DNA of 6,481 nucleotides from Candidatus Borrarchaeota archaeon (GTDB lineage Archaea; Asgardarchaeota; Sifarchaeia; Borrarchaeales; Borrarchaeaceae). The notes beneath the pieces are model-generated. The model searched no databases. It saw only the letters and a list, made by a program, of their open reading frames with translations, and was not told where the DNA came from. Location of the stretch: assembly GCA_016840645.1 (NCBI GenBank), contig JAEORY010000227.1, forward strand, positions 1 to 6,481, read 5' to 3'. This document shows, one piece after another, positions 4,628 through 6,481 of this stretch (the stretch's first letter is position 1; each line of letters opens with the position of its first letter). A program made the position numbers and the translations under genes.

Positions 4628-6481
4628 TTATTCTTTCTTCAATATTGAAGAAAGTCTAGTTGCATTCCAAAACATGCTTGCTTCAGAATCATCACCTAGG
4701 ATTTCCCACCTCACCAGAGAAAGCGGGATTTGACCGTACCTCATTATTTGATCATGAAAATCCTTCAGATCGAATTTTTCCATGAGCTGCATCTTTCTAT
4801 CAGCAAGTATTCTGTAGATTTGATGTTTGCCTACCATACATAGGTGAGGGAGACTTCCACCCTGGAGAAATCCTTCTATTTCATCGTAAGATTCCTCAAG
4901 ACTTGCACCAAGTCCTGAGCCTAAAGGTGGAAGATGTGCAAGAATACGAAGCCTACACTCTTCAGCTGAAATCTCGCCAAACAAGAAGGGAAACAGTTGC
5001 AGCATTCTATTGGATCGTTGAAGCATATTGATATACACAAGCTCGCGCGCACGTGCTCCTCTGATGAAGGGGAAGTCGAGAGCTGCTAATAATTCTTCAT
5101 TATAGAAGCACCAACCTTCGCTGTGGGCTCCGTCGCGGTGGCCTGCCCTTATGGGGCATGCTGTTCGAGGGTGATGGTAAGATTGGAAAGTATGACCTGG
5201 CCAATATTCATGGCCATGAAGAGCAGCTGGGTCTGTGCGGAATCCCATGTTGGAGTATTTGGCCCGCCAATGATCATCAGGTACGACAAGGATGAAGTGG
5301 ACACCAGGAACTTTCTCATTAGGGAATGCGATGAAGCCAAAAGGGTTTAGCCAAATAGCTTCTTTGGAACGGATAAGAGGCTGGTATTCTGGGTCTGTAA
5401 GTATATTTTCTCCATTTTCTGTGTACCAACGACGAAGTAACAGTGCCGTTTCATCATCCCAGGCAATATAATCTTTTGCTGTTTTCGCAGGCCTTATTAC
5501 GGGAAGATACCTATTCTTGTGTAATTCATATTGAATATATGCAAGAGCACGGCCACGTTCTATCTCAGCCATTGCCATAATCTGATCTGAATTGAAGGGC
5601 AGTAGCATGACGTGCCGCAGATACCAATCCACAGCATCCTTTCCGATATAGTATCTGCCCATCATCTTGTCTCGGTTTTGTTCAAGCCATTCTCCGAATT
5701 CACGCAATTGCTTTGCCGCTTTTAATGCTGCAGGCACCAACTTCTCTGTTTCAGAGGGAGGAAAATATTCTGCTGTAATTTCAGCCCACTTTTTAAGGTT
5801 ATTTTCAATATCTTTTATAAGATGGTTACCTGGGCTGTAGTAACCTCCTCCAGGGTTCCGCAGGGCTACGTCAGCTAGTTCAGGAACTATCTCGGTTAGG
5901 TTTTTTCTTCCTTGAGCGAGATATTTTTCGGTGTCAGCCAAGGCCTGTAATATTGCCTCAGCCTGTTCTTTGTTTAAAGGGAATACTGGATATCTTTCTC
6001 CCATGCGACGTCCGGAAGCCAAGTGTTGGGAAACATTTCGGATCGCACTATTTACATAGAGAGTGGGATTCCGGATCGTCCGCCGCCATACGTAAATATC
6101 AAATTCAAGAGAATCCATCTCAGTGCGAAGAATCAGATAATCAATTTTGTTGTGGTATGACCATTCGGATATATCGAGTGAATCAAGTCGAGCGCGGAGT
6201 TTAGGAAGTTCTTCCTTTTGTTTCTTTACAATGGCTGCGAAGTCTGGAATGCCGGATCCCCAGCTTCGTATAGCCCTGAGATCTTCACCAAGTTTTATCA
6301 GCTCAGCTGGATGCTGCTCTGGTCCTGGGACCTTTTCAGCTGGAGCCCAGACTTGCGTCTTTTCTTTGCTCAGGATGGGCATGCAGACGAATACAGCCAT
6401 TATTATTACTAATGCCGTTAGAGACTGTATCCTAACTAAAATACTGCAAGACCGATGAATTTTTACTTTTTTTACGAATAA
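4628..6481 (-). CDS. DUF885-family exported protein (putative metallopeptidase-like), 5' end beyond the window
   Basis: From the first visible ATG (6400) to TAA (4628) this gene encodes 590 residues, the usual DUF885 size. The family signature is H397-E-Y-W-P-G-H403 followed by EGWCFYNEEL (428-437, E428), matching the HExxPGH...EGWxxYxE pattern, which is thought to bind a metal as in zinc peptidases; the substrate is unknown. The N-terminal 350 residues are helical and charged, as expected. The frame stays open upstream of 6400 to the window edge: 27 more codons give a basic stretch (KKVKIHR) and then a hydrophobic run through SLTALVIIMAVFVC, which reads as an N-terminal signal or anchor. There is no ATG, GTG or TTG among those 27 codons and no ribosome site before 6400, so the true start probably lies outside. 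The gene looks G+C-richer than its neighbours. It stands 381 bases from the symporter and is probably a separate unit. Confidence 0.85.
   Translation of the reverse strand, partial: LFVKKVKIHRSCSILVRIQSLTALVIIMAVFVCMPILSKEKTQVWAPAEKVPGPEQHPAELIKLGEDLRAIRSWGSGIPDFAAIVKKQKEELPKLRARLDSLDISEWSYHNKIDYLILRTEMDSLEFDIYVWRRTIRNPTLYVNSAIRNVSQHLASGRRMGERYPVFPLNKEQAEAILQALADTEKYLAQGRKNLTEIVPELADVALRNPGGGYYSPGNHLIKDIENNLKKWAEITAEYFPPSETEKLVPAALKAAKQLREFGEWLEQNRDKMMGRYYIGKDAVDWYLRHVMLLPFNSDQIMAMAEIERGRALAYIQYELHKNRYLPVIRPAKTAKDYIAWDDETALLLRRWYTENGENILTDPEYQPLIRSKEAIWLNPFGFIAFPNEKVPGVHFILVVPDDHWRAKYSNMGFRTDPAALHGHEYWPGHTFQSYHHPRTACPIRAGHRDGAHSEGWCFYNEELLAALDFPFIRGARARELVYINMLQRSNRMLQLFPFLFGEISAEECRLRILAHLPPLGSGLGASLEESYDEIEGFLQGGSLPHLCMVGKHQIYRILADRKMQLMEKFDLKDFHDQIMRYGQIPLSLVRWEILGDDSEASMFWNATRLSSILKKE

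Noticed and set aside
5123..6458. Several plus-strand frames of 64-103 codons and a minus-strand one opposite or inside the DUF885 gene
   Set aside because: All overlap a full-length family match in another frame; their compositions are those of translated complementary DNA and none has a domain.
1..6481. Mobile element, CRISPR array or phage genes
   Set aside because: No transposase, integrase, phage structural protein, spaced repeats or terminal inverted repeats could be seen on either strand.

Overview
This window is a moderately AT-rich bacterial stretch in which every convincing gene lies on the minus strand. Reading in the direction of transcription (high to low coordinates) there are five protein genes: a DUF885-family exported protein with an HExxPGH motif (stop at 4628, open past the right edge); a dicarboxylate/amino acid:cation symporter (2996-4246); a Tat-exported aldo/keto reductase with two C-terminal 4Fe-4S motifs (1666-3009); a GmhB-like HAD phosphatase (986-1564); and the N-terminal two thirds of an ornithine cyclodeaminase/mu-crystallin family protein (620 down to the left edge). 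No transposase, integrase, CRISPR array, rRNA or intact tRNA was found.

The lineage cannot be named from this sequence. A heptose-bisphosphate phosphatase (usual in LPS makers), an SRRxFxK Tat signal and a second exported protein suggest a diderm, Gram-negative-type bacterium. Composition is uneven: the DUF885 gene looks visibly richer in G+C than the HAD gene and the intergenic DNA (sample 60-base lines gave about 42% against about 25%).

The symporter and the reductase overlap by 14 bases and almost certainly form one translation-coupled unit, with a good promoter candidate in front of the symporter (TTGAAA-18-CATAAT). The symporter has the SLC1-fold hairpins and NMDGT motif. In TM8 it keeps the arginine that binds the substrate side-chain carboxylate but has lost the aspartate that binds the amino group and the Na1 aspartate; the same pattern is seen in DctA, so a C4-dicarboxylate without an amino group is a likelier substrate than aspartate or glutamate. 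Coupling it to an exported iron-sulfur reductase is the most interesting functional hint. The HAD gene follows after about 100 bases and may be read through. The cyclodeaminase-family gene has its own near-consensus promoter (TTGTCA-17-AATAAT) and ribosome binding site.

The two long gaps (621-985 and 4247-4627) hold promoters, small inverted repeats, a 59-codon open frame without a good start, and on the plus strand a stretch resembling the D-arm and anticodon arm of a decayed tRNA-Leu. I see no clear evidence of a wholly new system; the strongest items are the symporter/reductase pair, the altered symporter site, the incomplete N-terminus of the DUF885 gene and the tRNA-like relic.
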